Of a DNA stretch of 64,000 bases, positions 1 through 12,633 are shown piece after piece (within the stretch, counting starts at the first letter, position 1; each line of letters begins with the position of its first letter). The notes below the pieces were generated by a model that worked only from the letters and a program-made list of their open reading frames with translations, had not been told where the DNA came from and made no database searches. Origin of the DNA: Hirsutella rhossiliensis (lineage: Eukaryota > Ascomycota > Sordariomycetes > Hypocreales > Ophiocordycipitaceae); contig NW_025408669.1 of NCBI RefSeq assembly GCF_020360975.1, forward strand, positions 6,572,001-6,636,000. The letters are read 5' to 3'. The position numbers and the translations under genes were made by a program.

Positions 1-46
1 ACGCTTCTCCCGCCTTCCCATCCGCCTTGATTATGTTCTGAATCAG

Positions 47-1223
47 GCGCCGCCAGTCATATACAATCGACAATGTGGGAAAGCTCTTGCATGCTGCTAG
101 CGATCTGGTAGACCCTCAGCAGGCCGCGAAAAGGTATTTACCTGGCCGCACCCGCGCCCGCAATGTCCCTGGCCCTGACAAACGCGCAAACCAGATACGA
201 GGACACTGAAGTCATCTATACCTTGTGAGTTTGACGGGCCTCTTTCTGCTCTGATCAGCGGCTTACAACGCTCGCCCAGCTTGGGAGGGCACTTCCCGCT
301 GAGCTCTCCATCGCTTCACAAGGCCGTGGCTCGGATGAACTATCTGCATGCTCCGTATATCAAGAGCGGCAAAATCCTCAACGCGGACCTCTTATACGTT
401 CTTTACCTCTCCATGGCTGAGCCCGTCCGATTCGTGAACCTGTACGAGTGGAGATGCCTCACGGATATGGAAGTTGCATCTCACGCAGCGCTCTGGAAAA
501 CCGTTGGCAGCATGATGGGGATTAATTTTTCAAAGGAACTCGGGAAGAGCGAGTGGAAAGATGGCTTGGAGTTCATGGACGACATGACACGATGGGGGGT
601 TCGGTACGAGGACCTCCACATGCACCCACTGCCCGAGATTCAACGGCTCGGCGCGATCCTCGTCGACATGCTTCTGTCTGCGTACCCCGCAATGATGCGG
701 CCGCTCGTATATCAAATGCTGCATGTCATTTTGGGGGATACGATGCGTCACGTTCTGGGGTACGTGTCTTATCGCCAGTCCCGTCTGCTGCCCTGGAAGC
801 TGACCTCGCGATAGACTTCCGGAACCCGGGATAGCGGTCTCAGCCTTCACTTACACGCTCTTACTCTGCCGGAGGTTGTTCCTCCGGTATCTGACCCTGC
901 CACGAATCTCCCCCGTATGGATCGTCAGCGGCCCTGATCCCACGACGGGAAAATTGCACCACAATCGCTATTTGAAGGAGCCATGGTATGTCCCCGCCAC
1001 CGCGTGGACTCGCTGGGATCTCCAAGCGTGGATGACGAGGGCCTGTGGTGGGATGCTTCCCGGCGACGGCGGCCCAAGGATGAAGCCCGACGGCTTTCTC
1101 TTTGACGACATTGGGCCACTGAACAGGATAGGTAGGGGGGCCGCAGAGATGGCGCGCATAGAGGAAGTTGTGAGAGGCGAGGCAGCAAGGAAATACCCTT
1201 TTGCTGCCTGTAAGAAGCTCTGA
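47..1223 (+). CDS. mpaB/rubber-oxygenase-like (DUF2236) protein, 5' truncated by window edge
   Basis: Resembles the fungal family of ER-bound oxygenase mpaB / latex-clearing (rubber oxygenase) catalytic-domain proteins, heme-dependent oxygenases of mostly unknown substrate. Four exons can be read: an incomplete first one from about 47 or 57 (two possible acceptors) to 133, then 195-224, 280-759 and 815-1223. The introns at 134-194, 225-279 and 760-814 are each 55-61 bp with GT...AG ends, and all splices keep the frame. Family-like segments are GKLLHAASDLVDPQQAAKRY, ARMNYLHAPYIKSGKI, the Met-Ala-Glu-Pro motif after DLLYVLYLS, and the C-terminal RYLTLPRISPV / GPDPTTGKLHHNRYLKEPWYV region (shown in pieces). 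The start codon and upstream exon(s) lie outside the window. Family assignment is from remembered motifs; the substrate is unknown. Confidence 0.8.
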
Positions 1224-1836
1224 GGACGATGGGTCGGGTAACCCGCTGGGGACTATTGAACTGCGCTCACCAGCCTTGCTGGAAAATCGTGAATTCTAGG
1301 GGCCATCGACATGTCACGCCAGATCTTTTCACCATTGTGAAGTCTATGCGACCGGTGCACACCCTCTGAAGCTGCCACCCATGCTCGTTCCAGTTGAGAT
1401 CGGGGGTGGTTTCAACAACTTCCTGGGGCCTGCCTATACCAGCACCGCCTTGCCTATCCGGCTGGCTCTTGAATGGCAGGGTAATGTAACATCTTGGAAG
1501 GAGACCTGATGAGAACATTATTCTGAAAGATGAAGAAGGCAAGGTAAACAAACAAGAATCGTGAAGTTGTAGACGAGAGATTATCAGGATACAGGGTAGG
1601 CAGAATGCGCTGACTAACGCAGTCGAGCACGACGTCACTTCCCGCTCTACGGTGTACACGAACACGCTCTCCTCAACGACATTGATGCACGCTTCTCGCC
1701 TACATCGATACCACAACGGAAGACGCGGCCATACCACATCGCCTACGACTGTCGAAGAGGTCCTCGGCGCTGAACCTTGCGCGGGAAAGAATCTACATAT
1801 CCTGAAGAGGCGTCGCGACGCATCGAGATCGTCAAG
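1224..1836. other. intergenic, no gene supported
   Basis: This 613-bp gap separates two plus-strand genes and should hold the 3' end of the oxygenase-like gene and the promoter of the next one. The long minus-strand reading frame here (about 1267-1929) has no recognisable domain and overlaps the start of a real plus-strand gene. Confidence 0.5.
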
Positions 1837-2643
1837 ATGCCCCCCATACCAGTGTACAGCGCCAGTCCCATTAACGCCTCCAAGGCATCTGGCATAACTC
1901 CTCAGACGCAAGGACCAGAAGGATCGCACGGCAATCAGGAGTCATCGGAAGCCCTTCCGGGCGCTGCCGCAGCCGCAGCCACGTCGATACCAGACGGGCA
2001 GCAGTCTGCAGGGCTGGCGGCACGGCCGGGGGCCCAGCCATCATTGCCTGTTCAGACGGGGATGCCTCAGCCCAACACTTATCCCCAGGCATATCATACA
2101 CCGACAGTACACGAAGGCCCCTCGCGAGTCGAACATGTCAGTCCACCAGCTCCACAGCCAGGTCCCGTGCCTGAACCCCCCGGCAGAGAGAGACAAGTTC
2201 CTCCACCGCCGAAAGCCGGGGAGTTGGCGGAGCACCACCGGCAAGCGCAGGCGGCGACAACGGCTCCTCCTCGCATGCCACATCAAATGGCATACCAGGC
2301 GCCCGCTGCATCCCAGCCAATACAGGGTCGCTCGTCAACCACGACGACAACGCCAGCCACGTACATAGGCGGCCCGTACTCGACATCACTGCAGGGGACG
2401 AACCCGAATGCCGGGTACGCGAACCACCCTGGGTACCAGCAAGGCGCCGGCGCGTCTGGATTCAACCGTTATCAGGGCCAAGGGCACGACTTTGGAGGCT
2501 CGCAAAACTCGAGTAACTGGTCATCGGTTGGAGGGGAAGATCAGCCGGGCGTGTGGGATACGGCAAGGAAATGGGCAACGGCAGCGGGCGAGAGCCTCGC
2601 CGCCGCCGAAAGCGAAGTTTGGAAGAAGATCAATAAAGGCTAA
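1837..2643 (+). CDS. small disordered Pro/Gln-rich fungal protein
   Basis: A single-exon gene of 268 aa starting at the ATG of MPPIPVYSASPINASKA. The frame is open about 20 codons further upstream, but this Met begins the segment that looks conserved in Sordariomycete hypothetical proteins. Most of the chain is low complexity (Ala, Pro, Gln, Ser, Gly) and probably disordered. The last ~30 residues (VWDTARKWATAAGESLAA, followed by a Trp-Lys-Lys-Ile tail) form the only amphipathic, ordered-looking segment. No catalytic motif, signal peptide or membrane segment is visible. I recognise it only as a conserved fungal protein of unknown function. Confidence 0.7.
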   Translation: MPPIPVYSASPINASKASGITPQTQGPEGSHGNQESSEALPGAAAAAATSIPDGQQSAGLAARPGAQPSLPVQTGMPQPNTYPQAYHTPTVHEGPSRVEHVSPPAPQPGPVPEPPGRERQVPPPPKAGELAEHHRQAQAATTAPPRMPHQMAYQAPAASQPIQGRSSTTTTTPATYIGGPYSTSLQGTNPNAGYANHPGYQQGAGASGFNRYQGQGHDFGGSQNSSNWSSVGGEDQPGVWDTARKWATAAGESLAAAESEVWKKINKG

Positions 2644-5600
2644 GCGACGACCGTCGTGTAGTGGAATCGGCAAATGGCCCCGTAGAAGAATTCCGATCGC
2701 CATGGGCTCGAAGGCATCGATATGACTTTTACCGCGCAGACAGATCCGAAAGTCGTGCCTCAACGCAACACGACGCTCGCTGACTGGCGAAAACATCACT
2801 GGTCGAGGGGCAAAGGGGGGGAGGGGGGTTGGAGGGCGTTATGATGGAGCCACTGACTCGCTCGATGGGGGTCCATCTGAGGAATCGGCAGGGAGATGCC
2901 CTGGAAAGCGTTCGGCGCTACACTAGGGGTGCTACAATCCATCTGGTGCTAATTCTGGTCGTCTCGTCCCCTAAAGGAGAGAGGATCCGTGGTCGCGGGA
3001 CCGAACATCAGACGCCTCGATAGGTACGCAGCAAGAAAATACTCAATCACATGACATGCCCTACGGGACCCGAGGGTCGCTTGGGCAGTCTCGCCATTGC
3101 CATGGCCCGTTCTCGTGTTGGCAAGGTGACACGAGGGATATACCTTTTGGACTGCGTGTATGGCGACACGAGACCTGTCGCCTGCGCAGCAAGTGTCGAC
3201 GACCTAGTGATGATTGATGATTCCACGACGCGCCGTGTGTACACACCTTTTAGCACCCTTCATCTGCTGATTAGAGAGAAAGAGACGCTGGCGATTAGTG
3301 CCGACTGTGGATTGCTGCTCGTCCTGATTGCCGTAAAAGGGGGCGCTGCCGTCATGCAGCGGCCCACATCGCAAGTCATGGAATCAAATCAACCCGCCGG
3401 TCGGGTATCCATGGCTGTCACGATGCATGAATCATCGACGGTTGACAAGACGGTGATCTGCCACCCTTTCCTCCGCGTTTGCCACCGGACACTTGACATT
3501 CGAGCTGGTCCTGCACAAGTGGTATCGGCACCGAGGATCCCCGTGGCAGCTGCGTTCAGACGGGGCATTCAGGGAGACCCCGGCAAGGCGGACGGACTTG
3601 TTTTTATCGAGGCCTCAAGGCGCGCAAAGCCACGCGTCCGCTCTAGCTCTCTTATGGATAGGTCGACGAGCCCAAGAAGAGGCGTTGGCAGCCTGAGAAA
3701 GCACGTGTATCATTTGGTCTTGCTCGTCTAGCTCAACAAGTGCCGCTTCGTCGTTTCTCGTCCAATATTCCTATCCTAGCCTTGGTGGAGCGAGAGGGGG
3801 TCATGGACTGATGAGGACCGTGGCGCCATTTTGCGCCCGCCGCGTCAGGGACTTGGCTGCGCTGTAAGATGCTTGTGCCGATAGAGCCGTCGGTTAGAGC
3901 CCAGCAGACAGCAGAAACCGGAAGCCCGTTGACTGGGTACGGTTTTGGCGGCGCACGACACAGCCAAGGATGGAGCCCCCCTTCCCACCCTCAAGACGCC
4001 GAACGTCGGCGAGGTCTGTATGTGTGCAAGTAAAGATTCTGGCGCAACGGGAAAGGAGGTGCAAAGGACTTGGAACCCTTTGCACGCCCGATCGCCTGCA
4101 GCTCCGCGCTCGTGACGCAAACGTGACTCGGGGAGCGGTTCTGGTGCGTGTTGAAAAGGCTGGAAATGAGCGTCGACGAGGATGAGGTGCGGCAGATCTG
4201 AGACACCGACAGCGCAGGTGCGCTGAAACGGCCCTGCGAGGCCGCTGTAGAATCGCTTGCCCGCCCAATGGGGGCGCTGCAAGTGCCGGGGGAGCTCCTT
4301 TCGGCACCTTCCCTTGCGTTTAGGTGCTGTCACAGCCTGTCAGCATAGGCCAATCATGCCTTAGCAAGCGGTGAGCGGCCTGTCCCCTTTTTTCCTCAAC
4401 CTTGACGCTGCACATCGCAACCCAAGGCCTGTCGTGACGGCTGCCGCCAGCCAACCAAAGACGAGAGTCTCAAATTCACCGATCCCCCTTCTCCCCACTG
4501 ACCTAGTGACGCCTCCGCAATTGCCCCAGCCAAGACAACGAACTTTGCTTCTCCTCGGCATGCTTGGCATTGCCCTGTCTCTACAGAGTTGCCGCGCGGC
4601 TCCGCCTTCTCTTTCCACAGTAGCACAGTGGACCGAGAGATGGAAGCCTAGCCTAGCAAAGGCCCTTTCTTGTCTTGGCCTCTGCTTTGTCAGCTTCAAT
4701 CTCTACCTCTGGTGCTTCTCTTCATTCCTCCACTCCTTGCCAACATCCTCCTTCGATGGACACGCGTACAGACACGTGGAAATGCCCAACTAATCAGTCG
4801 ATCCTTTTAATATACAGGGTCCCCCTCGCGGGTACCGACTTCTCTCCAAGTCTAAACCATCGTCCGCGCGGTCCTGGATGACAAATGCTCGCGGATCTCA
4901 AGGTTCAGAATCCATCGGGAGATGCTGCGGGAGGCATGCGTGAGGACGAACCACGGAGCGGGATCGATAGCCGCCTGCACCGGCTCGAGGCCCGCACTCT
5001 CGTGGCCCCTCCGTGGCCCTCTCCCTGCGAGGCCGACCGCCCGGCTCCTTGATACTTGATGACCTGTTTTGTCTAGGTGTTGCGGGCCACGTGCTCCGCG
5101 TCGCCCCTTTCTGTGCTGAACCGACAGGAATACTGATGGCCGGCTGCCCCCTGAAAACGGCAGACTTGATCTACATGGCTGTGGTTGCTGCGTTTCTGGC
5201 GTCTCCTGGAGCCTGCACCTAGCTGTCCCGCCTCCAGCTACCTCGGTATCCCATGCCTCATCTGGGTCGGTATCCCGATCAACACCGGGTCCCCCCAACC
5301 TTTCCGGGCGGCATTCGTCGCCGACAGCTTCAAAAGGCGTGGCCCGGTTTTCTTCCCTCTCCGCCCTCGCCAACCAATCCTGGATCCCGCATCCTTGCCC
5401 CCTGCTTCATCGGCATCTTGTCTTCGTCCCAGCCCATGAAAACTTACGTCGCCAGTGGGTGGTGTGGAAAGAGTAAGAGCGGAAGGAGAAAAAGGAGAGA
5501 GGAGGGAGGGGGGGACAAGGAGAAAGGGGGGTTTGACCGAGTCAAGTTTCCCCCCCCCCCTTCGTGGATAAGGCCGTCCTTGCGCCGAGGTTGGCTCCTT

Positions 5601-5662
5601 TGTCGCCCACCTTTCATCCGGTCGATGCGCCGAAGCAGCCCATCAACATCGCGTTTCCCCAT

Positions 5663-5988
5663 GTACAGCCATGTTTTAGCCGTTTGGGAGGCTTCTGGCG
5701 TCGCTCATGGAAGGCATGACCATGAATGAACCCACGTGTACAGCCACGTTCTAGTTGCTGTGAAGGGTCTTTGGCATCATGATGGAAGGGACATGACGTT
5801 TAGCCGTGCACACAGCCCATTTCTTAAGTCGTCTCGTCTGAAAGGAGAAGGCCGGACTCGCGGTGGGGGGAGCGATGAACCCATCCGCGCACAGCCATGC
5901 TCTGGCCATCTGGAAGCATATGCGCGCGGCCGACCAGCATTGCGACCAGCCAATACAGGCCACAGCCCTGTTCCAGCCGTCTGGACAG
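5663..5988 (+). repeat. degenerate ~28-bp repeat, four spaced copies
   Basis: Four related segments begin at about 5663, 5737, 5888 and 5959. Each has the pattern CACAGCC-(A/C)-(T/C)G(T/C)T followed by a variable (T/C)(T/C)(A/G)GCCGTCTGG-like end. Copies 1 and 2 also share flanking sequence (a TGGAAGG-CATGAC block about 30 bp downstream), so that pair looks like a diverged tandem duplication of roughly 73 bp. Confidence 0.45.
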
Positions 5989-8900
5989 CCAATCAAACTG
6001 TGTGCCCTGGTCGGTCGGGGTGGCCGATGAGGCCGACCAGCAGACAAGATGAAGTGGGTGTATGCTTTGCGCTACAAGCCCGGCAGATGCGCATCGGGAA
6101 GAGGCGAGCTTCATTGTTCTTCCGGAAGGAATTCTGAAGGAGCTTTCTTTGGTTTTCTCCCGCTCGTACTTGTGTCACGACCCTGTGTTTCTAGGCTCCA
6201 TGACAGGCGCGGCTAATGGGCGAGGAATCAGGATGCCCGAGATGCCGATTCCGGAGACACCTGGATACAAATGTGCTCTGTTGATAGCCTCGCACGGACC
6301 ACAACTGTTAATTCCGAAGCACTCCACCCACAGCGTCTCTACGACGATGCGCCCAAGAGAACAAAAACGTGGAGAATGGCGGACCTGGGGATTTTTAATG
6401 CGGTAACGCTGGTGGGTGCTCGGCAGCAGATCTCCCGGCTCCCGGACGATGGATAGATGGACAAAGGAGCTGCATGAGATATGCTCTGGTCGATGCGCTG
6501 AGATGCGTCATCGACCTGCTTTGCGAAGACTTTACCGCCTTTTGTCCTGATTCTTTTCATTCTCAGTTAACCTTTTTAGAGGCCTCGTGTTTCTTTATTG
6601 ACTTTATGTCCATTTCTCCGTTAAATAAGGGGGTGGACGGAGAAACTGGCGCTTCGTTGAAGCTGGACGGTTGGTTTCACGTCCGCAGCTGAAGCCGGGA
6701 TCTGCGCAGCCCTGCAGTCGGGGCTGTGGTACTTTCCCACTCAACTGGCGGAAAGGCATCCGTCCCATCTAGGCCATCTGCCCATTCTCGTTTCCGGGAG
6801 TTTCGACGGCCCGTGCGCGTGTGTATGTTCACACGTGCAGTGCAGACTTGCATGTACATGAGACCCATAGAACAGAACGGGCCGAGCTGCTTTAATTCAC
6901 GACGGCCGTCGGAGAGCAATCGGATGCGTTTTCCCCTTCTTTCTCTCCTGTTATGCCGTTGACGTGCCGGGACGCCTTGTTGATATTAGAATCTTGGCAG
7001 TGAACACGGCCCTGGGTTCTTTTTGATGTGTTAATTCTTGCCCACAGACTGGGTCAAGGCTCGCTCGACGGGGTCACCCACGGATGGCGTCGGTGAAAGA
7101 CGGAGGTGGCAGGCAGTGAGAAGGGGTCAGGCGACAGCGGAGCACCAACCAAAGGGGGAATGGCGAAGCAAGCTAGCAGTTGAAGACTAAATCTTGTTTC
7201 TTTCGCCTGGTTGTCAGTCAGCTCGGATGGTCACGCAGGGTTAAACGTATGCCTCTGCTCCGCTCTGAGGTCGGCCACGCGCTACAAGGGAGACTCGTCA
7301 GCTGCAACTTTACCTGGGCGAGCCCCCAATCCTGAACAATGATCAGACAGACACTAGGGTGCTGCTCCAAGTGGGTTCCCCCTCCCTTGGGCCTTGTTGC
7401 CTCGGTACAGGCACGGTGGAAGCAATCCAGGGGATAGATGTACCACGAGTATGTACACGCACGCATCTTATCGGCTTGCGCGTTCTTGTCTGAATTCTGG
7501 CCATCCGGGTATCTTGCTCGTCGCGTCAGCGGGTCCGTCGCCATTCTTGGACGGGGCGGGGCGAGCTGGGCGGGTTTCTGCTTCCTCGAGAAGCAGCGCA
7601 GAGAGGCACGTGTCGTGTCGTTGGACTCTGTACGGCACCTGAGTAATTCTTACTGAGCTTTGTAATTAACTGCTACTCCGTACAGGGATGGGCTCTCGCT
7701 TCTTAGCTCCGATGACCGATAGCCGGGTCGTTAAGCCACAAGTGCAAGCAAGGCACACGTGCAAATACCGTAGCTTGCCGCCCGCCATCTGCGCGCACGC
7801 GCCACCTTTGCATTCGGATACGGTACCGAGTGGACATGAATCCATGTACTCGGAACCATGGCCCGGAATTCGGAAATTGCGTGCGGAATGATTAGAATTA
7901 CTGGGTAGAGAGAGTTCTTATCCTTGTCCTCCTCGTCCTTCCTTTACCAATCCGGCGTTCCTTCGCTCTGGATTCTCTGCTTTCCGCGTCGAGATGGAAG
8001 TCACCTCAGTAGAGAAGTTTTAGCATGTAGAATCTGTGAGGACGTATTTCTGACAGCCAGACGGGCAAACTGACAGACGTCACACGGACGCCGTCATGGA
8101 AAAAAGGGCTTGAGTCGTGGTGCCTGAAACGGCGGCGGCTCGGCGGCTCACGGCCCGAATGGAAAGTGACAGAAGAGCCGGTGGCGTGGTCTGGCGGCCC
8201 AAAGGAGTAGTTTTCGAGAGCCGTCGCGAGAATGTCTGGCTCGACTCCCGCCGGACCCTGGTGCCGGCTGTTGATTCTGGGGTTCCCCCCTTCCTTTTGG
8301 TGCGATTGCCTAATCGATTGGCGGCCGCTGAGGAGTCTGCAGTCCGTTTGGAGTTGACGGTGCCAAGGCCTTGGTAAAACGCCTCGGCGACCTGCAGCCG
8401 AGGCAAGCCGGGTAGGGTAGAGTTGTCGCTGGACCCGGGAAAAAAGCCGACGCATTGCCTTGCACCTTCATTACGTCAAACACCTTGTGGTGGTGCCTTT
8501 GTCGAGGGGCAGCTCCGCGTTTAGACAAAATTGAACAGGATAGACAAAAAAAAGAAAGGAAAAAAAGAGGAGAGCCAGGTGCCGTGTGCCCTGACGACGC
8601 CATATCGCGAAAATGGCCACACTCGTGCAGTCGTTCGTCAATAAGCCACTGAACGCTCCCCCGCGCACCTGCATCACAGAATGGGCCCATGGATCCTGGT
8701 TGCCTGGGCACTGACGCCTCGCTTATGGGTGGTGCCTGTACTGGAGACTGTACAAGAGACTTGACTGCCCGAGCCACAAGAGGGGCCAGGCAAAGCCACG
8801 ATGGAGCGGTCGTCTGCCGACGGGCGGGTCTCGAGTCAACTGCCGTGCGTATCGTGCGCACGTCGCTAGCGTACCGAAGAAGACGAAAGTACCGTCCGGG

Positions 8901-9170
8901 TCCGCGTTGCCATACGCCGGATCGGGGTACCGTCTGCTGCCCGGCTACACAGCTCGGTACCGGCATGTCTTCGCCGGCTACGTGCCCCCACACAGCCTTA
9001 TACAGAAATGCACGGAAGGAGTGAAGGCGAGCGTGACTGAGTACGTACCTCGGCTCCCTGTCCATACGAAGACGACAAGTCTGTTGCTTTTCCCCCTTTC
9101 CACTCTCTATACTTAGACTCTCGTCGACGCTTCTGTCTCGGCACCTTTTCTCATTGGAACTTCACGTCGT

Positions 9171-9192
9171 CTTCTTCTTCTTCTTCTTCTTC
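9171..9192 (+). repeat. TTC microsatellite
   Basis: About seven consecutive CTT/TTC units lie in a pyrimidine-rich stretch of the putative leader upstream of the Rua1-like gene. Confidence 0.85.
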
Positions 9193-10386
9193 ATCACCGC
9201 TTTCTCCTCGTCGACGCCGCCGGCCTTGGAGTCCTTGGAGTCTCTGCCCGACAACCATCCATCATTCATCCGGCCGGCCATGCGTGTCCACCCGTCCACC
9301 CATCCACCCACGAGCCAAATAAACCTCACACACCTCACAACTTGAAACCCGGAACCATGTCACGCCTTTCCTCCATCCCGGACATCCCTGCTTCCTCGGC
9401 GACCCCCAACAAGGCCGAGCCCCGCCAAGCCCAGCCCTTGCCTCTAGAGATAGGCCCCAAAAATGGCTGGATGGATCTCGAATCGCTTCCACAGCCATCC
9501 CGCCCCTCGCCGGTGGATAGCAACTGACAGACGGACATGCCAGCACACACCACACACTCGTCACTCGTATACGCAACTCAACCTTGAGCCCAAGGTAGCC
9601 TTTGGGTCGTCATCTGGGTCGACGCACCCCCCGCCTTCTCACACCCCTCTTGTTTACACGCCTCTCCCCAAGTTCGACCCTAAGACGCAATCGAGGCGAC
9701 TGGTGAGGCCGGCTGAGCTGGTACCGGCGTTCCGAGCCTGACCTTGCTAGCCCGATGACGGGGCTGCCTGTTATCAATAACCATGACAGCCGCCAGGTAC
9801 CATGCTCGTAAGAAGCGGGCATGGAAGGCGGCCTTTAGTCTCTTGTCTGCTCTCGTCCAGTCTGCCCTGCCGGCTGCCTGACTCTGCTGTACAATACATG
9901 ACTGACTCCGCGCCCCATCGTCGTCGTTGTCATCGCCGCCTCTTATGAACACCATCTGCCCGTGGCCTTCTCCTTTTCTTGATAAGCTCGCCCAACATCT
10001 CTCGCGTGAATCCACCCCGGCCCTTTCGTCTTTTCCCAGCCCTTTGCTGGCCTAACGCTCATTTGTTCCTGCCTCGGACCGGACCCGTTGGATTCTGCCC
10101 TTGATCTATATTTCATTCGACAAGCTGGCTATCCTCTCTTTTCTTCCCCGAACGCTTACTTGGTCCACCGTCCTCGTCGCCGCACCGGTCGAGAAGAGAT
10201 ATCTGAATACTCTGTCACTCCCTTTGTCGATTCGCTCATTCACGCCTCACACTCGACAAGACTTGACACTCCTTCGCTCCCCGACCTCGATGTTCAGACA
10301 GAGCACGCCTTGCCAACTCATCCCACTATTAGCCAAAGACGAATCGCAATAACCCAACTACACGTCCTCGCGCGATTCTCTAATAA

Positions 10387-10459
10387 GTAGGTTCCACGAG
10401 CCGGCACGTATGCCTCGCACTCGCTCCTTTGCCGCCTGTGTGCTAACACGCCACGACAG
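10387..10459 (+). other. probable 5'-UTR intron of the Rua1-like gene
   Basis: A GTAGGT donor at 10387, a GCTAAC branch site at 10442-10447 and a GACAG acceptor ending at 10459 define a 73-bp intron about 90 bp before the start codon. The first ATG after it is the MDSSKSELY start. Inferred from splice signals only. Confidence 0.5.
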
Positions 10460-10549
10460 ACTTCAACAAGCCGGTGGACACTGGTTTTACTGTCCGATCT
10501 CGCCGCAACTACTTGGTCCCTCCCCCCCTTTGCGTCTCACTGCCTGAGT

Positions 10550-12633
10550 ATGGACTCCAGCAAGTCCGAACTGTACGCCGCCTCGGATTTCGAGCCTGTC
10601 TCGCCCCATCGTGCCATGGCTCACGCAGCTCGCAGCAGACAATCTCAAATGCCACCGCACCTTCTCCCCTATCACAACACCGGTGATGGACTGCAGTCGG
10701 TGGCTCCGCCCCAGCCAAGTCCTATTGCAATGATGGGTGGCAGCCCGGTCACCTCTACTGCTGCTGAGAGAATGGTGTCTACGAACTCATGGCACATGAC
10801 TCCGCCAACCTCGGAGCCACGCCGACGGCCGGCCGGCCTCTACCCGGAGGTGTCGTGCGTCAGCGATGAAAGTTGGGACTCGTTTCCTTTGCAGCACGAA
10901 ACAACAAACCCGGCGTCCCGGCCCGTCTCCATGGGCCACGACCTTATGTCCTTGGACATGGTCAACAACAGTAAGAAATGTGAGCTTGGCCTCAGTTTGC
11001 AAACGCTAACCACGTACAGGTGACTGGCCACAAAAGTCTGTCGAGGAGAACCTCGACTTTCAAGCATTGGAGGCCGAAGGACCCATCGGCCAGGCTTACA
11101 CTACTGACGATGCTGTCACCATTCTCGACTTGAGATATCCAGACTCGACCCAAGACGGACAGCCCTTGAACCTGGACGGCAGCTTGAATCGCCGCAAAAT
11201 GTCTGGCTCCTCGCTGACCGCCATGTCCGATTTGCCGCCGTACGAAGACTTCTCGGCGGCCCTGTCTGAGGCCCCATCGTACGGCTCTGACTACCCCGCG
11301 ACTTCGAATCGCAACTCAATGATGTCCTCCATCCACATGTCGCCCGTGGCGTCTCCGCGCATGACAAGCCATAACCGATCTGACCAGGTCCGAGCCCACA
11401 GCCGCGGCCGGGCAACACCCTCCCCTCGACCGAGCATGCGCTCTGTCCCGTACAGTATCGAAGGGTCCAAAAACCAACGGTGGTCGACGGGCTCGTATGC
11501 TCCGACCCAGGGCCGGCGACAGTCCCCCTTTGTGTACAACAACGGCTCTCCCGAGGTCTACGGTGTCCCCCAGCGAATGTCGTACCAAGGCCCCTCTCCC
11601 GCCAACTTTCCTGCTCAGCAGCAACCGATGGGCTTGGGCGCTTACCCTTCAGGTCCTCGGGCGCCGTTCATGATGGCCGGTCAGCCCGTATACCAGAGGA
11701 ACAACATGCTCCTGCCCTCTCAGCTGCCGTCGCAGCCTTTTCATCATGACGCCGGCCACTTCGAGCAGCCGCCTCCGTTGCCGTCGCAGGGCCTGTTCAA
11801 GATGCTCCAGAGCAACGGGGATCCACACTCGCTGCACGGCCACTACACGGACTTGTCGGACCCGCCCGATCTGTTCGCTGCTCTCCACGAGGAGCAAATT
11901 CCGCCGCCAGAGGAGGACATGAATCCTTCTGACCCCGACTTGATCCCCTACGAGCAAGAGCTGAGGTTCGAAGGTGACTTGTACACGCCGCGGTGGGTTC
12001 GCGGCCACGGCAACAAGCGCGAGGGCTGGTGTGGAATCTGCAAGCCGGGGCGATGGCTCGTGCTCAAGAACTCGGCATTCTGGTACGACAAGTCTTTTAC
12101 GCACGGCATCAGTGCAGCTACCGGCTCTCCCTTCCAAGAGCCCCTTGAAACGAGGCGGATGGACGGCAACCCGGACGTCTGGGAAGGCATGTGTGGAAGC
12201 TGCAACGACTGGGTCGCCTTGGTGAGCAGCAAGAAGAAGGGCACCACGTGGTTCAGACACGCATACAAGGTAAGCCAAAGCGCAATGACGGGGCCCATGA
12301 CCAGATTGTACTGACATGCTGCAACAGTGCCACAGCCATACCAAGGTAAAGGATGGGCCCAAGCGTCGCCGCGAGGCCACAAATGGCCGCGCCGGAGGGG
12401 CGAGAAGCAAGCAGCGTTCCGAGACACCGGAAACGAGGAGCATGTCGGTCCCCGGGCTGGCTCCTGTGCTGGACGCGCCCACATCGGCACCGATGCCGCC
12501 CATGCACCCGCAGCTCCGGAACCTCAATCAAGTGACTCAAGTCTTCACGCCTCAGCCACTCCGCCTGCCAGGGTCCAGGCCGCCGCCGCCATCCCTCGCC
12601 GCCTCCGCCGGTGGTTTGGGAAACATGGTTTAA
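10550..12633 (+). CDS. Rua1-type transcription regulator (Rua1 C-terminal zinc-binding domain)
   Basis: Three exons, 10550-10970, 11020-12269 and 12328-12633, give 658 aa. The introns of 49 and 58 bp have GTAAG donors, and both splices keep the frame. The N-terminal two thirds are low-complexity Ser/Pro/Gln-rich, typical of an activation region. Residues about 460-580 form a cysteine/histidine-rich module (WVRGHGNKREGWCGICKPG, then two Cys-x2-Cys pairs, WFRHAYKCH and a basic tail) matching the C-terminal domain of Ustilago Rua1, a regulator of ustilagic acid synthesis. The second intron splits this domain between HAYK and CHSH. Sordariomycete homologues are uncharacterised, so target genes are unknown. 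The large upstream gene-free region and the 5'-UTR intron suggest complex, perhaps developmental, control. Confidence 0.85.

Larger units (their letters stand above)
2644..10386. other. 7.7-kb gene-poor region upstream of the Rua1-like regulator
   Basis: No reading frame here shows a recognisable domain or a convincing exon-intron pattern. Its contents are pyrimidine- and purine-rich tracts (near 5500-5560), a degenerate interspersed repeat (5663-5988), TACTCCGTA-type motifs (near 7672) and a TTC microsatellite (9171-9192). The 3' part probably belongs to the promoter and long leader of the regulator at 10550. I saw no tRNA or 5S rRNA. Confidence 0.5.

Noticed and set aside
3051..3731. 226-codon plus-strand open frame
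   Set aside because: No recognisable domain, no splice context and average composition. Open by chance in GC-rich DNA is likely.
8310..9065. 251-codon minus-strand frame
   Set aside because: No domain, and two overlapping frames on the other strand look equally plausible; treated as chance.
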